This document shows, in pieces, positions 1 through 9,603 of a stretch of 64,000 nucleotides of DNA. The DNA comes from Bradyrhizobium diazoefficiens USDA 110 (GTDB lineage: Bacteria > Pseudomonadota > Alphaproteobacteria > Rhizobiales > Xanthobacteraceae), in the NCBI RefSeq assembly GCF_000011365.1, contig NC_004463.1, positions 1 through 64,000 on the forward strand, in the 5' to 3' direction. The position numbers and the translations under genes were made by a program. The notes below the pieces were generated by a model, which was given only the letters and a program-made list of their open reading frames with translations, did no database searches and was not told the DNA's origin. Numbering within the stretch: position 1 is the first letter of the stretch; each line of letters begins with the position of its first letter.

Positions 1-4
1 TTAA

Positions 5-124
5 TTAATAGTCTTTGACTGCAATACTGGGCGATATGATCCGGAAGCGCCGATAGCGGCGCCCGCTTGGCTTCTTCCCGTACTCGCGCTCCCACGTCGA
101 AGTGTCAATCCGCACATCCGTCAT
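5..124 (-). CDS. Small basic ORF, function unknown
   Basis: A 39-codon reading frame runs from ATG (complement of 122-124) to a TAA close to the window edge. The product is basic, with an Arg/Lys-rich centre containing GKKPSGRRYRRFRI. No family was recognised. It may be a small protein or the end of a decayed gene. Coding potential is unproven and no strong ribosome binding site is visible. Confidence 0.22.
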   Translation of the reverse strand: MTDVRIDTSTWEREYGKKPSGRRYRRFRIISPSIAVKDY

Positions 125-483
125 GTTCGCTGATCGCCTCAAAGATTACAACCTTGCCCTAGCGACCGTGCTTCAGAGCGTCAATTCCTTCGAGCTGGTC
201 GGGGTTGGGCTCGTCCTTGATGTTCCAACGGATATCGCAAGCCGCCGAATCTTCTCCAATCGAACAAGCGCCTCTTGGAGTAACGAGGCTCGGAATTTGC
301 AAGTCGTCGGCGCGGGGTGGCGCTGCTCAGCCGTCCTTCGGAAATCCCTCCGTTCAATGCAGAAACACCATAGCGGCGGCACGCCTGACAGCTCTTTATT
401 TCCGTCAGCTACAAATTCTTGTAGTTGACCCGCGCGGTGTCCTCCGGGCTGAATCGCGATCAACCCCACAGGAGAGCAAAGCT

Positions 484-1023
484 ATGTCTCCACTAGAAGC
501 AATCACCCGTTGGCTGGACTCACAAGATTTGGGCATGCAACTTGAGATCGCCGGTTTCGCGACATTCTTGGTTTTCGGGGATGATGACACTTTCACGCTC
601 GGCGACTCGGAGCAGCTCGAGTCTCTTTACCGATGGTTGAACGAGCCAAGCTTGGCATCGGGCATCGCCGCCGAACGTGCCCTGACCTTTCGAGTGTACT
701 TCGCTTCCTTGGCCGAGGATAGATCGACGGGCGCCGGATGGAAGCGAACCGAAGTGTTGGTGCGGAGAATTCTGAAAGACGCTACGCGAGACGGGAGGTT
801 TGCCGCTGCCCGCAAGGCGCAAAGGATGCTTGAGCTCTTGCCCGCCCGAAAAGAGAGCTGGAATCAGGTCGTGAGATCCTGGAATGAATTGGCCGCGACG
901 TATCTAACACACGAGGCTCTCAGTAGTTGGAGCGCCGCCGAGAAGCTCCGAGGCCTGAGGGCGATTTCAAGCACCAGCGTTCCTGTTGCTGGGCTTGGGT
1001 CGCCTCATCGAGGCGCTGCTTAA
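484..1023 (+). CDS. Hypothetical protein, 179 aa
   Basis: The ATG at 484 is preceded by a GGAGAG Shine-Dalgarno-like sequence about 8 bases upstream, so I prefer it to earlier in-frame starts. The first 150 residues look like a soluble alpha-rich protein with many acidic and aromatic residues. The last 25 residues are Ser/Arg-rich and low in complexity, which may mean the original C-terminus was replaced. No catalytic motif, signal peptide or membrane segment is visible and I do not recognise the family. The surroundings are degenerate DNA, so it may be an accessory orphan. Confidence 0.45.
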   Translation: MSPLEAITRWLDSQDLGMQLEIAGFATFLVFGDDDTFTLGDSEQLESLYRWLNEPSLASGIAAERALTFRVYFASLAEDRSTGAGWKRTEVLVRRILKDATRDGRFAAARKAQRMLELLPARKESWNQVVRSWNELAATYLTHEALSSWSAAEKLRGLRAISSTSVPVAGLGSPHRGAA

Positions 1024-1098
1024 TTCTGGTAAAGCCGCAATTCCCCTGTGCTGCGGGGCGAGCGTCTGCATGCACCTGTCGGATCCATGGCGGCCACG

Positions 1099-1254
1099 CT
1101 AGCCGCTTAAAAGCATGACAGCGCATTGAAACTGACCGTCAGGGCCACCGGAGGATATCTCCACCCGACCGGCGGCCCACTTGCGATGCTGTAGCACAAG
1201 AGCCGAAACCGGCATCTCAATGGCAGGCACGGCTTCGCGCTTTTCTTCGAACAT
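1099..1254 (-). CDS. Possible small ORF, 51 aa
   Basis: ATG (complement 1252-1254) to TAG. The peptide begins MFEEKREAVPAIEMPVSAL and contains a GRVEISSGGPDGQ stretch that looks like real protein. It lies in the otherwise empty stretch 1024-1543. There is no identifiable family and no convincing ribosome binding site. Confidence 0.2.
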   Translation of the reverse strand: MFEEKREAVPAIEMPVSALVLQHRKWAAGRVEISSGGPDGQFQCAVMLLSG

Positions 1255-1543
1255 ATGCCAATGCCAGCGGGCCTAACACATCGAGATGAACGAAAGTCTC
1301 CGGATAGGCTATATCGTTTCGGTAGCTTCATTGCTCGAGAGCCGCTCAGGCCGATGTTCAGGGCCGTAAAAGGTGGTACGTCCGCCTGCCTTCGGCGCAG
1401 ACGTGGCTGCTGCTCGACATGATGTCGCGGCGGCGTCAGTGCCGCTGCGAACGAAAACCGACAAATATCGGACAAAATCCGCAATTGGTGACGAAAAGTC
1501 CGGATTGGCTATATAATATGAGATCGTTGGATGGGGGAGCCCG

Positions 1544-1795
1544 ATGTCGATCTATAACCCTTTGAGAGACAAGCTGGTCGCAAACAGCTCTGCCTCGCTC
1601 AAGATGACCTTTGCCGACATCGAGATGCTTATCGGTCGCTCCCTCCCGAAATCAGCGTATGAATATGATGCGTGGTGGGCCAACGAAGACCCCGTCAAAA
1701 CAAATCACAGTCACAGCCTTGCGTGGACAGTTCCGGGGTATCAAGCCGAACCAAATCGATTGCAGCGGACAGTAACATTTCGGCGCAGGGGGTAG
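1544..1795 (+). CDS. DUF7662-like small protein
   Basis: An 83-residue protein starting MSIYNPLRDKLVANS. It has the elements I associate with the DUF7662 group: an N-terminal YxPLRDxL, a central MTFADIEMLIGRSLPKSA helix-forming segment, an AWWANED patch, and a C-terminal VTFRR tail. Length fits the family and the C-terminus looks complete. A GGGGGAG sequence precedes the ATG at a normal distance. The family has no assigned biochemical role. It often occurs as a stand-alone small gene or near restriction/mobile loci; here there is no operon partner. Confidence 0.7.
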   Translation: MSIYNPLRDKLVANSSASLKMTFADIEMLIGRSLPKSAYEYDAWWANEDPVKTNHSHSLAWTVPGYQAEPNRLQRTVTFRRRG

Positions 1796-1915
1796 CATTT
1801 TCCGCAAAAGCGAATGCCTTGAACCTGGTTCGCTAATTCGACAATCGAGGATGCGTCGTGAATGAAAATGATCACGCGACACGACTAAGCCCGTATCGAC
1901 AAGACATGATATTTC

Positions 1916-2250
1916 TTATCGCAGTAGCCTCTCCCTCCGTTGGCAGCAAGCAAGGGGCGGCCGGGCGCCGATACGCGTGCCGAGCTCGATCTTGGCGTCC
2001 CTCATCTCCGCCAGCAGAGCCACGGGATCGAGCGTGCGATAGCTCTCGAAGGCGCCGTTCGTTTGACGCCTTTGCTCAGCTTCGGATGCGCGAGAGCGCA
2101 CTCAGGGATCATCGCCGCTTCGAGTTTGGGACGGAGCGGATCGGCGACCTTGCCGAACTGCGCCGTTGCAGCTTCTGCATCGAACTCGGTGACGATGAAG
2201 GCGAAGACGACACGGCGCCCGGTCTTCCAGCAACCGGCTCACGTGGCTGT
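1916..2250 (-). pseudogene. Degenerate transposase remnant, possibly IS256 type
   Basis: On the minus strand around 2100-2250 one frame gives a run resembling the mutator/IS256 transposase segment around AFIxTxF...EAAxAQ...VADxLRPK. The reading then shifts frame and continues as SYRTLDPVALLAEM until about 1916. No start, DDE catalytic set or terminal inverted repeats can be found, so this is a scrap. The downstream frame may derive from a different element. The family assignment is an inference from a short similarity by eye. Confidence 0.33.
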
Positions 2251-2936
2251 TGGAGATGGGTGCCGTAGTCGGCCGCTCCGAGCGCAGTCGTTCAATACCG
2301 AACTCGGCTGGGAGTTCTGTGAGAGCTCCTGGAATAGCCAGTTCTCGGGATGTCGCTCGGCCTGTTTCGCGGCTCAAATTTCATGTATCGAAGAGGGTAC
2401 TGGCCGTGATCGAGAAGGCCAGCCGCAGCAAGAAATTCTGGACTCTTAACTCGATGCGGCGCCGAGCCTTATCGCCGGCCCCTACACACGCCTCCGTCTT
2501 ACTGCGGATGCATCGTCCGCCCGGAACGAAATGGATTGAATGCGGCTCGTCCGTCGAAGCTTCGCCGTAAGCGGGAACACTTGCATCCAATGGCCGACGA
2601 ACGGTCGATACGGGCGGAACGAGGACACGCGGAGCAGCTGCAATCAGGAAACTGACTCGCTGTCGATGCGCTGACTCTTGTCATGCTGATGTGCTCGAAG
2701 CCGCGCAGGACGGGTAACCGCGATTAGACATTTTCGGGTCAAGCCACTTAATCAACAGTCGGCGGACAGCATCCGCGACCGACCCGACATGCACTTTGCC
2801 CATCGACCGGCCGCTCAGGCGGCGCTTGCGACCCCGTCAACTACCAACCCTTGCAGTTGATGGAGGTGGCGGAAACGTGGCAATCGTCGTCAATATCCCG
2901 TCGGGGGCGTCGAATTCGAAACTGGGATTCAGAAGA

Positions 2937-3682
2937 ATAAAAAAATTGCTAGCGGGCACGGTAGCCCTCAACACGCTGGCTGCTCCTGCCTCTGCCGTTG
3001 ATCCGGCCGCGCGGCCTTACTTCAAAGCGCCTCCGGCGGTCATTCCGATCTATGATTGGAGCGGCTTCTACGTCGGCAGTGCTGGGACGTGGTCAACGCC
3101 GGCGGCGTGGTCGTCGCTCCGCCCGTTGGCATGGGGCGCCATCATGCGACGGGAGGCACGGTGGGCGGTCACATCGGCTACCGCTGGCAAATAGCGAACT
3201 CGGTGTTCGGTCTGGAGACGCAGGGCAATTGGGCCGATTTCAAGGGCTCCAACGCGAACCTTGCTTTCGCAGGCGTCCGGGATGACTCCACGCTTGATGC
3301 ATTCGGCCTGTTCACGGGCCAAGTCGGCTATGCTTGGAATAACGTGCTGCTCTATGTAAGAGGTGGGGCTGCAGTCGTCCGTGACAAATACCGGGTCTCC
3401 GATTTTGCGACCGGGCTCACTATCGACAACGGCAGCGAAACTCGTTGGGGCGGCACGGTAGGGGCGGGCCTTGAATTTGGCTTTGCTCCGAACTGGTCCA
3501 TCGGCGTTGAATACGACCACCTGTTCATGGGTCGTCGGGATGTGGATTTCTTTTTTTCACCCGGACTCGTGGGTGTTCCGGTGGGCACTTTTGCAGGGAC
3601 TGCCCGTATCGGTCAGGACGTCGATATCGGCTTGGTCCGTGTGAACTACCGGTGGGGTGGCGTGATCGCCACGACCTATTGA
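2937..3682 (+). pseudogene. Frameshifted Omp25/Omp31-type outer-membrane beta-barrel protein
   Basis: The C-terminal two thirds (3080-3682) encode a clear porin-like barrel: repeated glycine/aromatic strands such as AFGLFTGQVGYAWNNVLLY, GGTVGAGLEFGFAPNWS and the terminal VDIGLVRVNYRW. The N-terminal part sits in another frame: a KKLLAGT signal-peptide-like start, an Ala-rich hydrophobic core, ARPYFKAPP and YDWSGFYVG, the usual first strand. The frames meet near 3080, where roughly ten residues of strand 1 and its loop also seem lost. The expected initiator just before KKLLAGT is ATA at 2937 instead of ATG. This is a common Bradyrhizobium surface-protein family; here it has at least two disabling changes. 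Confidence 0.85.
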
Positions 3683-4971
3683 TCGATCTTCGCCAAAATG
3701 GCGCGGGTTCGCACCAATATCCTGAGCCGCATCGCGGCATAGAAACCTTGGCAACAGGGACTCGCATCAATAGCGCTATCGGCTTCTTGTCGGTACATCG
3801 GCTCGAGCTGGTTAGGCGTGGTTCAAAGGAATCTGGCTGATCTGGTTATGACGCAGCGCCACGGCGAGATCGCGGCGAACTCAAGCGTGCTGCCGTGGTC
3901 GAACGCCAGCCGCTTAGTGGCTGGCTGCGCCGATTTCCCGGCCCCGTGCCTCCACCTGCATCACCGTCGGCTTTCCGGCCGTCGGAGAATGATGAGGCAA
4001 AAAATAGTTTTGTCGACCGTCGTAGTTAACCCGGCCCTCGCTTAGGGAGACACAGGTCATCGATTACAATCGTTCCGGTCGGCCGCAGCACGCTCATCGC
4101 ACAGGCAGCGCACTGAAATGCGAGCCGAGGTGCGAGCCGGGCGCACCTTCGTGCTACGACTTGGTCGACCAGGTCGAGGCCGCACTGGCCACCTCGGACG
4201 AAAGGCCGACGAGCGGTCGAAGCGGCGCTCGTGCGAGGGTGGGACATAACGTCGACGACGTGATGGCTTGCGTCATCGTCGCTGCCGATCTCTGCGCCCG
4301 ATCAGCCTGCCGAACCCCCGCTGGCGCGGATCAATTGGGAGCGCCTCGGAGAGCGGATGCAAAATCTCGAGAGGTGGATCGGCAGCGCTGAAGCGGAACT
4401 CTTGTGTTAGGACAGAAACGCGGCTGTCATCCGAGCCGCATTGCCAGCGTCTGCTCGTAGTAGATCACCTCCGCGAAGCCACGGCCGAGGAAGACCGCCA
4501 GTGGGTCGGCGACGAAATCAAACGCGAAGGGGGATGAAGAACAAATCGGTTTGCCTGATCCGACCGGGCTGCAATGAAGATGACCCCCTTTGACAGGGTT
4601 GCCCCTCTTTACAACTTCCGATTGCGTGATAGTAATCCCCTCTAGCCCTAAGAGGGGGGCGGCCGTGGCGATCATCGAGAACATTCGTCTGCTCAAGGGC
4701 GTAGCCGTGTTGCGCTGATTGACTTCATGAAGGTGGTTGACGAGACCCACCTCACCGACCTGCGGAAATACTGTAAACCCTAGCCGCCATCAGCAATGGA
4801 GCGCATGTACCGGCTTAACCCAACAAACCATCTGTGTGTCCGGCTTTGTCGCGCTGCAATCAAGACGCCACGATGAGGAGGTCCGGTTCTATGCCTTTGT
4901 CATGCTGGCGGGTGACGGCGACGACTATCGGCGCCTGCCGCTGTCAATGCCGCTAGCATGAATAAAATGGG
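3683..4971. other. 1.3 kb without a supportable gene
   Basis: All six frames hold only short, low-complexity or arginine-rich reading frames with no recognisable family. The GAGGGGGGC tract near 4650 recalls the G-rich ends of IS21-type elements seen elsewhere in the window, but no partner end was found. It is probably eroded gene debris. Confidence 0.5.
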
Positions 4972-6045
4972 CTAGATACGGCCGAAAGTCGCCCACACCC
5001 CGTCTTCGCCGTCCCAGCTGCCGCGGCTCGCCGCCTTGGAGTACTCCGTGGCGCGCTGCTCGAAGAAATTGGCGTGCTCGACGCCATTGAGAATCTCGAC
5101 GAGCCACGGCAGCGGATGCGCCTTGAGCTGGGTGAACCCGCCCTCCTTCGCCTCGAAGAAGCCGAAGACCGGGGCAATCCGGAGTTGGGCCAGTCGCCAG
5201 TCGGCGACGTAGCGGACGTAGGCGTGGATATGCTCAGGCAGCATCCCCTCGATCTTGCCAAGGCCGAAGGCGAGCTCGACGAAGTTCTCCTCCAGCTTCA
5301 CCATGGTCTTGGCTACGTCGACAATGTCGTCGCGGACGGGGCGCGTCACCGCGCCGGTTTCGCGGTGCCATTCGTGAAATAGCTTGATGATGCCCTCGCA
5401 GTGGAGACTCTCGTCGCGCACTGACCAGCTTACGATCTGTCCCATGCCGTTCATTTTGTTGTGGCGTGGGAAGTTGAGCAGCATGGCGAAGCTGGCGAAC
5501 AAGGCCATGCCTTCGGTGAAGGCGCCGAACATCGCCAGGGTACGGGCGACATCCGCCACGCTGTCGACGCCGAACTCGTGCATGTAGTCCGCCTTGGCGC
5601 GCATCTGCGCATAGCCGCGGAATGCCTCGAACTCGGTCTTAGGCATACCGAGCGTCTTGAGTAGCAGGGCATAGGCGTCGATATGAACCGTCTCCATGTT
5701 AGTGAAAGCGGCCATCATCATCTGGACGGTGAGTGGCTGGAAGATCGGAATGTACCGCTTGAAATAGTTGTCGCCGACCTCGATGTCCGACTGAGTGAAG
5801 AAACGGAAGATCTGGGTGAGCAGCGCGCGCTCGCTGTCGGTGACGCGGCCCGAAGCCCAGTCGTTGAGGTCGGCGCCGAGCGGCACCTCCTCGCCCATCC
5901 AGTGGGTCTGCTGCTGGCGCTTCCAGAACTCGTAAGCCCAGGCATAGCGATCGACGTCGTAGCTGCCGGTCGAGTCAAGGAGGCCGACGCGTCCCTTGCC
6001 GATCAACGTGCGCGGATCGGCGCGCGATAGATCGATCACTGACAT
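4972..6045 (-). CDS. nrdB: Class I ribonucleotide reductase, small (radical) subunit
   Basis: The 357-residue protein carries the ferritin-like metal site: ETVHIDAY holds the bridging Glu and His and the Tyr matching E. coli Tyr122, EGMALFASF gives the next Glu, and RDESLHCEG gives the last Glu/His pair. The radical tyrosine is retained, so this is a tyrosyl-radical enzyme rather than the Phe-containing Ic type. It supplies the radical to NrdA for reduction of ribonucleotides to deoxyribonucleotides in the cytoplasm. I choose the ATG at 6045 because AGGAG lies 8 bases upstream; a GTG at 6054 is in frame but lacks spacing. It overlaps the nrdA stop by 10 bases, so the two are co-transcribed and probably translationally coupled. 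Confidence 0.95.
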   Translation of the reverse strand: MSVIDLSRADPRTLIGKGRVGLLDSTGSYDVDRYAWAYEFWKRQQQTHWMGEEVPLGADLNDWASGRVTDSERALLTQIFRFFTQSDIEVGDNYFKRYIPIFQPLTVQMMMAAFTNMETVHIDAYALLLKTLGMPKTEFEAFRGYAQMRAKADYMHEFGVDSVADVARTLAMFGAFTEGMALFASFAMLLNFPRHNKMNGMGQIVSWSVRDESLHCEGIIKLFHEWHRETGAVTRPVRDDIVDVAKTMVKLEENFVELAFGLGKIEGMLPEHIHAYVRYVADWRLAQLRIAPVFGFFEAKEGGFTQLKAHPLPWLVEILNGVEHANFFEQRATEYSKAASRGSWDGEDGVWATFGRI

Positions 6046-7979
6046 GCGAGGCACTCCTCATAGTCGGTGCGCTGCCGCGCCGGCTGCTGCGTCGGCGTTG
6101 CATCCCCGGCAATCTTGCCGGCGAACGCCGCGCGCGAGATCGACTTTGATCGACAGTAGTAGAGGCTCTTCACCCCACGCTTCCACGCCGTCCAGTGCAG
6201 CATGTGGAGGTCCCACTTATCGACGTCGGCCGGCAGATAGAGGTTGATCGACTGGCTCTGGCAAATCAACGCGGCGCGGTCGGCGGCAAGCTCGACGATC
6301 CAGCGCTGGTCGATCTCGAAGGCGGTGCGAAAGATCGCTTTCTCGTGCTCCGACAGGACGTCGAGATGGGCGACCGATCCGTCGTGCGCGATGATCGACT
6401 CCCAGGTCGCCGAGGTGTCGGCGCCTTTCGCGGCCAGCACCTTAGCGAGGTGCGGATTGCGCACCGAGATGGCGCCGGATAGCGTCTTGTGGGTGTAGAT
6501 GTTGGCCGGGATCGGCTCAGTGCAGGCGCTGGTGCCCCCGCAGATGATGCTGATCGAGGCGGTCGGCGCGATTGCGATCTTGTGGCTGAAGCGCGCCATC
6601 ACGCCGCGTTCCAGGGCATCCGGGCACGGGCCACGCTCGCGAGCGAGCGCCACGGATGCGGCGTCGGCTTCGCGACGGAGTTTTCGGAACATGTTCAGAT
6701 TGAATGACTTGGCCAAGGTACCCTCCATTGGAATGCCCTTGGCCTGGAGAAACGAGTGGAAGCCCATGACGCCGAGGCCAACGGAGCGCTCGCGCAGGGC
6801 GGCGTAGCGGGCACGCTTCATTCCGTCCGGCGCCACCGTGATGAAGTGCGTGAGCACGTTGTCTAGGAAGCGCATGACGTCCTCTATGAAGCCGGGCTCC
6901 TCATTCCACTGGTCCCAGGTCTCGAGGTTGAGCGACGACAGGCAGCAAACCGCGGTGCGCTCCTCGCCGCGATGATCGATGCCGGTCGACAGGGTAATCT
7001 CGCTGCACAGGTTGGAGGTCGAGACCTCGAGGCCGAGCTCGCGCTGGTGCTTGGGGAGCGCACGGTTCACGGTGTCGATGAACAAGAGATAAGGCTCGCC
7101 GGTCTGCAGCCGGTTCTCAAGGATGCGTTGCCACAGCTGGCGGGCGTCGATCTCGCGGACGACCTCGTTAGTCTTCGGGCTGCGCAGAGCGAATGCGGTG
7201 CCGGCGCCCACGGCACACATGAACTCGTCGGTGACGTTGATGCCGTGATGTAGGTTGAGGCTCTTGCGGTTGAAGTCACCAGACGCCTTGCGGATCTCGA
7301 GGAACTCCTCGATCTCGGGATGGTGGATATCGAGATAGACCGCCGCCGAGCCGCGCCGCAACGAGCCCTGGCTGATCGCCAGCGTGAGGCCGTCCGTGAC
7401 GTGGATGAACGGGATGATGCCCGAGGTGACGCCGCCCCTCGCCTTCTCGCCGATTGAGCGAACATTACCCCAGTAGGTGCCGATGCCGCCGCCATTGGAA
7501 GCAAGCCAGACGTTCTCGTTCCAGGTGCCGACGATGCCTTCGAGCGAGTCCGACACTGAGTTAAGGAAGCACGAGATCGGAAGGCCGCGCGTCGTGCCGC
7601 CGTTGGAGAGCACCGGTGTGGCCGGCATGAACCACAGCCGAGACATCGCATCATATAGACGTTGGGCATGCGCAACATTGTCCGCGAAGGCGCAAGACAC
7701 TCGGGCGAACATGTCCTGGAGGCCTTCGCCGGCGAGCAGATAGCGGTCGGTCAGCGTCAGCCTACCAAACGAGGTCAGCAGGTCGTCGCGCGACCGATCG
7801 AGCGAAAGGTCAGACGGAGTTGGCGATCGCGCGGGGGGCCTCGGCAGGGGAGCCGGCAATGCTGGGGGCTGCACAAGACACAGTTCAGGTGTGGTAGGCT
7901 TTGCCTGCGCTGAGGGCTGCCGCACACTCGGCAGCTCAATGAGATGACCATACTGATCGAAATCGTAAGACGCCGACAT
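6036..7979 (-). CDS. nrdA: Class I ribonucleotide reductase, large catalytic subunit
   Basis: A 647-residue catalytic subunit. Visible active-site elements are the ISCFLNS cysteine, SNLCSEITL (Asn-x-Cys-x-Glu with the thiyl-radical Cys), the partner cysteine in CCLSSLNL, the two radical-transfer tyrosines in SLYYCRSK, and a C-terminal ECLACQ redox pair that reloads the active site. The first 70 residues are Pro-rich, and I see no N-terminal ATP-cone, so overall activity may not be dATP-inhibited. The frame stays open upstream to 8207, but that part is the riboswitch; MSASYDFDQ at 7979 is the sensible start. The cobalamin riboswitch directly upstream indicates expression when B12 is scarce, as a backup for a B12-dependent class II enzyme. 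Confidence 0.95.
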   Translation of the reverse strand: MSASYDFDQYGHLIELPSVRQPSAQAKPTTPELCLVQPPALPAPLPRPPARSPTPSDLSLDRSRDDLLTSFGRLTLTDRYLLAGEGLQDMFARVSCAFADNVAHAQRLYDAMSRLWFMPATPVLSNGGTTRGLPISCFLNSVSDSLEGIVGTWNENVWLASNGGGIGTYWGNVRSIGEKARGGVTSGIIPFIHVTDGLTLAISQGSLRRGSAAVYLDIHHPEIEEFLEIRKASGDFNRKSLNLHHGINVTDEFMCAVGAGTAFALRSPKTNEVVREIDARQLWQRILENRLQTGEPYLLFIDTVNRALPKHQRELGLEVSTSNLCSEITLSTGIDHRGEERTAVCCLSSLNLETWDQWNEEPGFIEDVMRFLDNVLTHFITVAPDGMKRARYAALRERSVGLGVMGFHSFLQAKGIPMEGTLAKSFNLNMFRKLRREADAASVALARERGPCPDALERGVMARFSHKIAIAPTASISIICGGTSACTEPIPANIYTHKTLSGAISVRNPHLAKVLAAKGADTSATWESIIAHDGSVAHLDVLSEHEKAIFRTAFEIDQRWIVELAADRAALICQSQSINLYLPADVDKWDLHMLHWTAWKRGVKSLYYCRSKSISRAAFAGKIAGDATPTQQPARQRTDYEECLACQ

Positions 7980-7994
7980 CGGCAACCCCGTGAT

Positions 7995-8195
7995 ATTTGG
8001 GGGCTGGGACCGTGCGGACGACTTGCGAGGGGACCGGGCAAATGTCCCCGGCTGCAAGCGACCCACCGGGCACCCCGCCCGAGGACATGGGTTCTGTCGC
8101 GGTAGGTTTCCTGGCTCGCGGGTCGCTGCGGCTGTCGGCCTTCCCAGCGCTGTCGCGCTAATGCCTCGGAATAGCCGCTGCCGACACAATGGGTT
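7995..8195 (-). promoter_or_regulatory. Cobalamin (B12) riboswitch upstream of nrdAB
   Basis: Read on the minus strand, the 5' leader contains the B12 box AGCCAGGAAACCTACC (complement of 8101-8116), preceded by GCTGGGAAGGCCGACAGCC and AGCGACCCGCGAG. These are the conserved core elements of cobalamin riboswitches, in order. Downstream lies a GC-rich stem built on GGGGAC/GTCCCC within CTTGC/GCAAG arms, a plausible expression platform ending about 20 bases before the nrdA start. Riboswitch control of a B12-independent RNR is an established arrangement (for example Streptomyces nrdAB), so binding of cobalamin should switch nrdAB off. Confidence 0.9.
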
Positions 8196-8379
8196 CCCCC
8201 CTAACACCGTGCCACCATATATGCGAATTTAAAACCACTACGACACCACATATAGAAGCCTTTGCCCAGACTCGTCAAGACGGCACAGTCAAGTTAACCA
8301 GTTGGAGCAGCCCCGAGGTCGAGGTTCGAAATTCGCCGAGCGCCTGTCCTGAGAGCCTCACTCAAAAAACATAGATGTC

Positions 8380-8690
8380 TCAAGGCCTGGCCAATCGGCG
8401 AGTTAGGAGCCTCAGATGGGCGACGAGCGGCCAGGCGAGCTCGGTAGCGGCGGAACCTTCGAAGTCTTTGCAGAGATGCCCACATCTGCCGAGCCACGCA
8501 AAGGTGCGCTCGACGACCCAGCGCCTGCGATCGGCCAAGATGTGCTCAAACCTTTGGAAGTGGCGTCGCAAATTCTCCAACAGGGGAACAGCAACCCTGG
8601 ACATCCTGAATGTTGGCATCGATCGGTTCGCGGTCCGCGAATTGAGTTGGGCCGGATCGGGTTTCGGTAGCCATACGCGTCTCGCCATTC
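8380..8690 (-). pseudogene. IS5-family transposase remnant (C-terminal part)
   Basis: The frame contains RRWVVERTFAWLGRCGHL followed by the LLTRRLARP terminus, typical of the last third of IS5/IS1031-group transposases (RWVVERTFAWL...R...K). Upstream residues LLENLRRHFQRFEHILAD match an earlier part of the protein but are joined directly, so an internal segment is deleted. The N-terminus and inverted repeats are missing. Confidence 0.75.
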
Positions 8691-8961
8691 ATCGCTTTCT
8701 GTGGCCTTAGATCAAAAATTGTCTGGAGCCCGACCGCAAATCGATGCAGCCGCCCGTGGCAATATCCCAGCTTAGTGGATTTGACCCCGCCAGCTCTCAC
8801 ATCAGACGTGCCAACTTTGCCGAAGAGACGATTGGTATGCTTTTCGCAGGCCCGGCGAGCCGCCTCACGTGCTCAGTTGTCTGGCCGCGAACATAAGCCG
8901 TCCTGACCGAACGCGGTCATGTCAGGTTATTGGCAATCAATCCTAACGGGATGAGGCGGAG

Positions 8962-9603
8962 CTATGCTTGAGTCTGGGTGACGAGCCGATCCGGCGGCGC
9001 GGCCTTGCTGGGTCGGAATGAAGCCGTTCGCAACATTGGCGTGAGCGGCGGCGAAGAACCGTGTTGTATCTCACCAACGACCTTGAAGCCGTGACGTTGG
9101 TAAAAGGGAATGTTTTCAGGGTTCGAACTTTCGAGGTAGGCAACAATGCCGTCCTCATCGCATCGTTGAAGGGCGTAGTTCATCAGCAACGTGCCAAGCC
9201 CTTTTCCGACCCAGTTCGGATCGACGGCAATGAGTGGCAGATACCAATGTGGCTCGTGGGGACGATGTTCGGCCATTCTCCGCCGCAAGTGTGCCATATC
9301 CTCGGTAATCTCCGGGCGCAGGGATAGCGCCATGATTGCATCCAATGCCTCCTCATCTTGCTGCACGTTGGGAGGCAGCCACAGGGCCGCGCCACGAATC
9401 TCTCCCGCGACGTAGGCTGTGCCATGTGCAAATGCTCGGCCCCCACAGGCGTCAATGAACTGAGGCATGCTTCTAAGGTATTGCCTTGGGTCAGGCCAGC
9501 TCCAACGCATCAACGGATCCGCGGCAAAGCCGAGCACAATTGTCCAGACAGTGCTTGCACGAATGTTTGCGTTCGCAGATCTGATATCTGATTCTTCTGT
9601 CAT
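8962..9603 (-). CDS. GNAT-family N-acetyltransferase
   Basis: 213 residues from MTEESDIRSA. The acetyl-CoA-binding motif A is visible as LPLIAVDPNWVGKGLGTLLM (V-x-P-x-x-x-G-x-G-x-G/T), followed by AYLESSNPENIPFYQRHGF, the usual motif B with the Asn and the YxxxGF element. These indicate a cytoplasmic acetyl-CoA-dependent acyltransferase; the substrate cannot be told from sequence. An upstream in-frame start at 9714 would add 37 Arg/Pro-rich residues and is unlikely. Flanking DNA on both sides is non-coding, so it appears to be a single-gene unit. Confidence 0.85.
   Translation of the reverse strand: MTEESDIRSANANIRASTVWTIVLGFAADPLMRWSWPDPRQYLRSMPQFIDACGGRAFAHGTAYVAGEIRGAALWLPPNVQQDEEALDAIMALSLRPEITEDMAHLRRRMAEHRPHEPHWYLPLIAVDPNWVGKGLGTLLMNYALQRCDEDGIVAYLESSNPENIPFYQRHGFKVVGEIQHGSSPPLTPMLRTASFRPSKAAPPDRLVTQTQA

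Noticed and set aside
7980..8207. 76-residue N-terminal extension of NrdA
   Set aside because: This stretch is the cobalamin riboswitch; its translation has no relation to NrdA.
8195..8225. TGGCACGGTGTTA as a sigma-54 -24/-12 promoter for nrdA
   Set aside because: The second half does not match TTGCA/TTGCT, and a B12 riboswitch already explains regulation.
8310..8345. GAGGTTCGAAATTC resembling a tRNA T-loop
   Set aside because: No matching arms upstream; the surrounding sequence does not fold as a tRNA.
9110..9150. GGTTCGAAC-like tRNA T-arm
   Set aside because: It lies inside the acetyltransferase coding sequence and no acceptor, D or anticodon arms can be paired around it.
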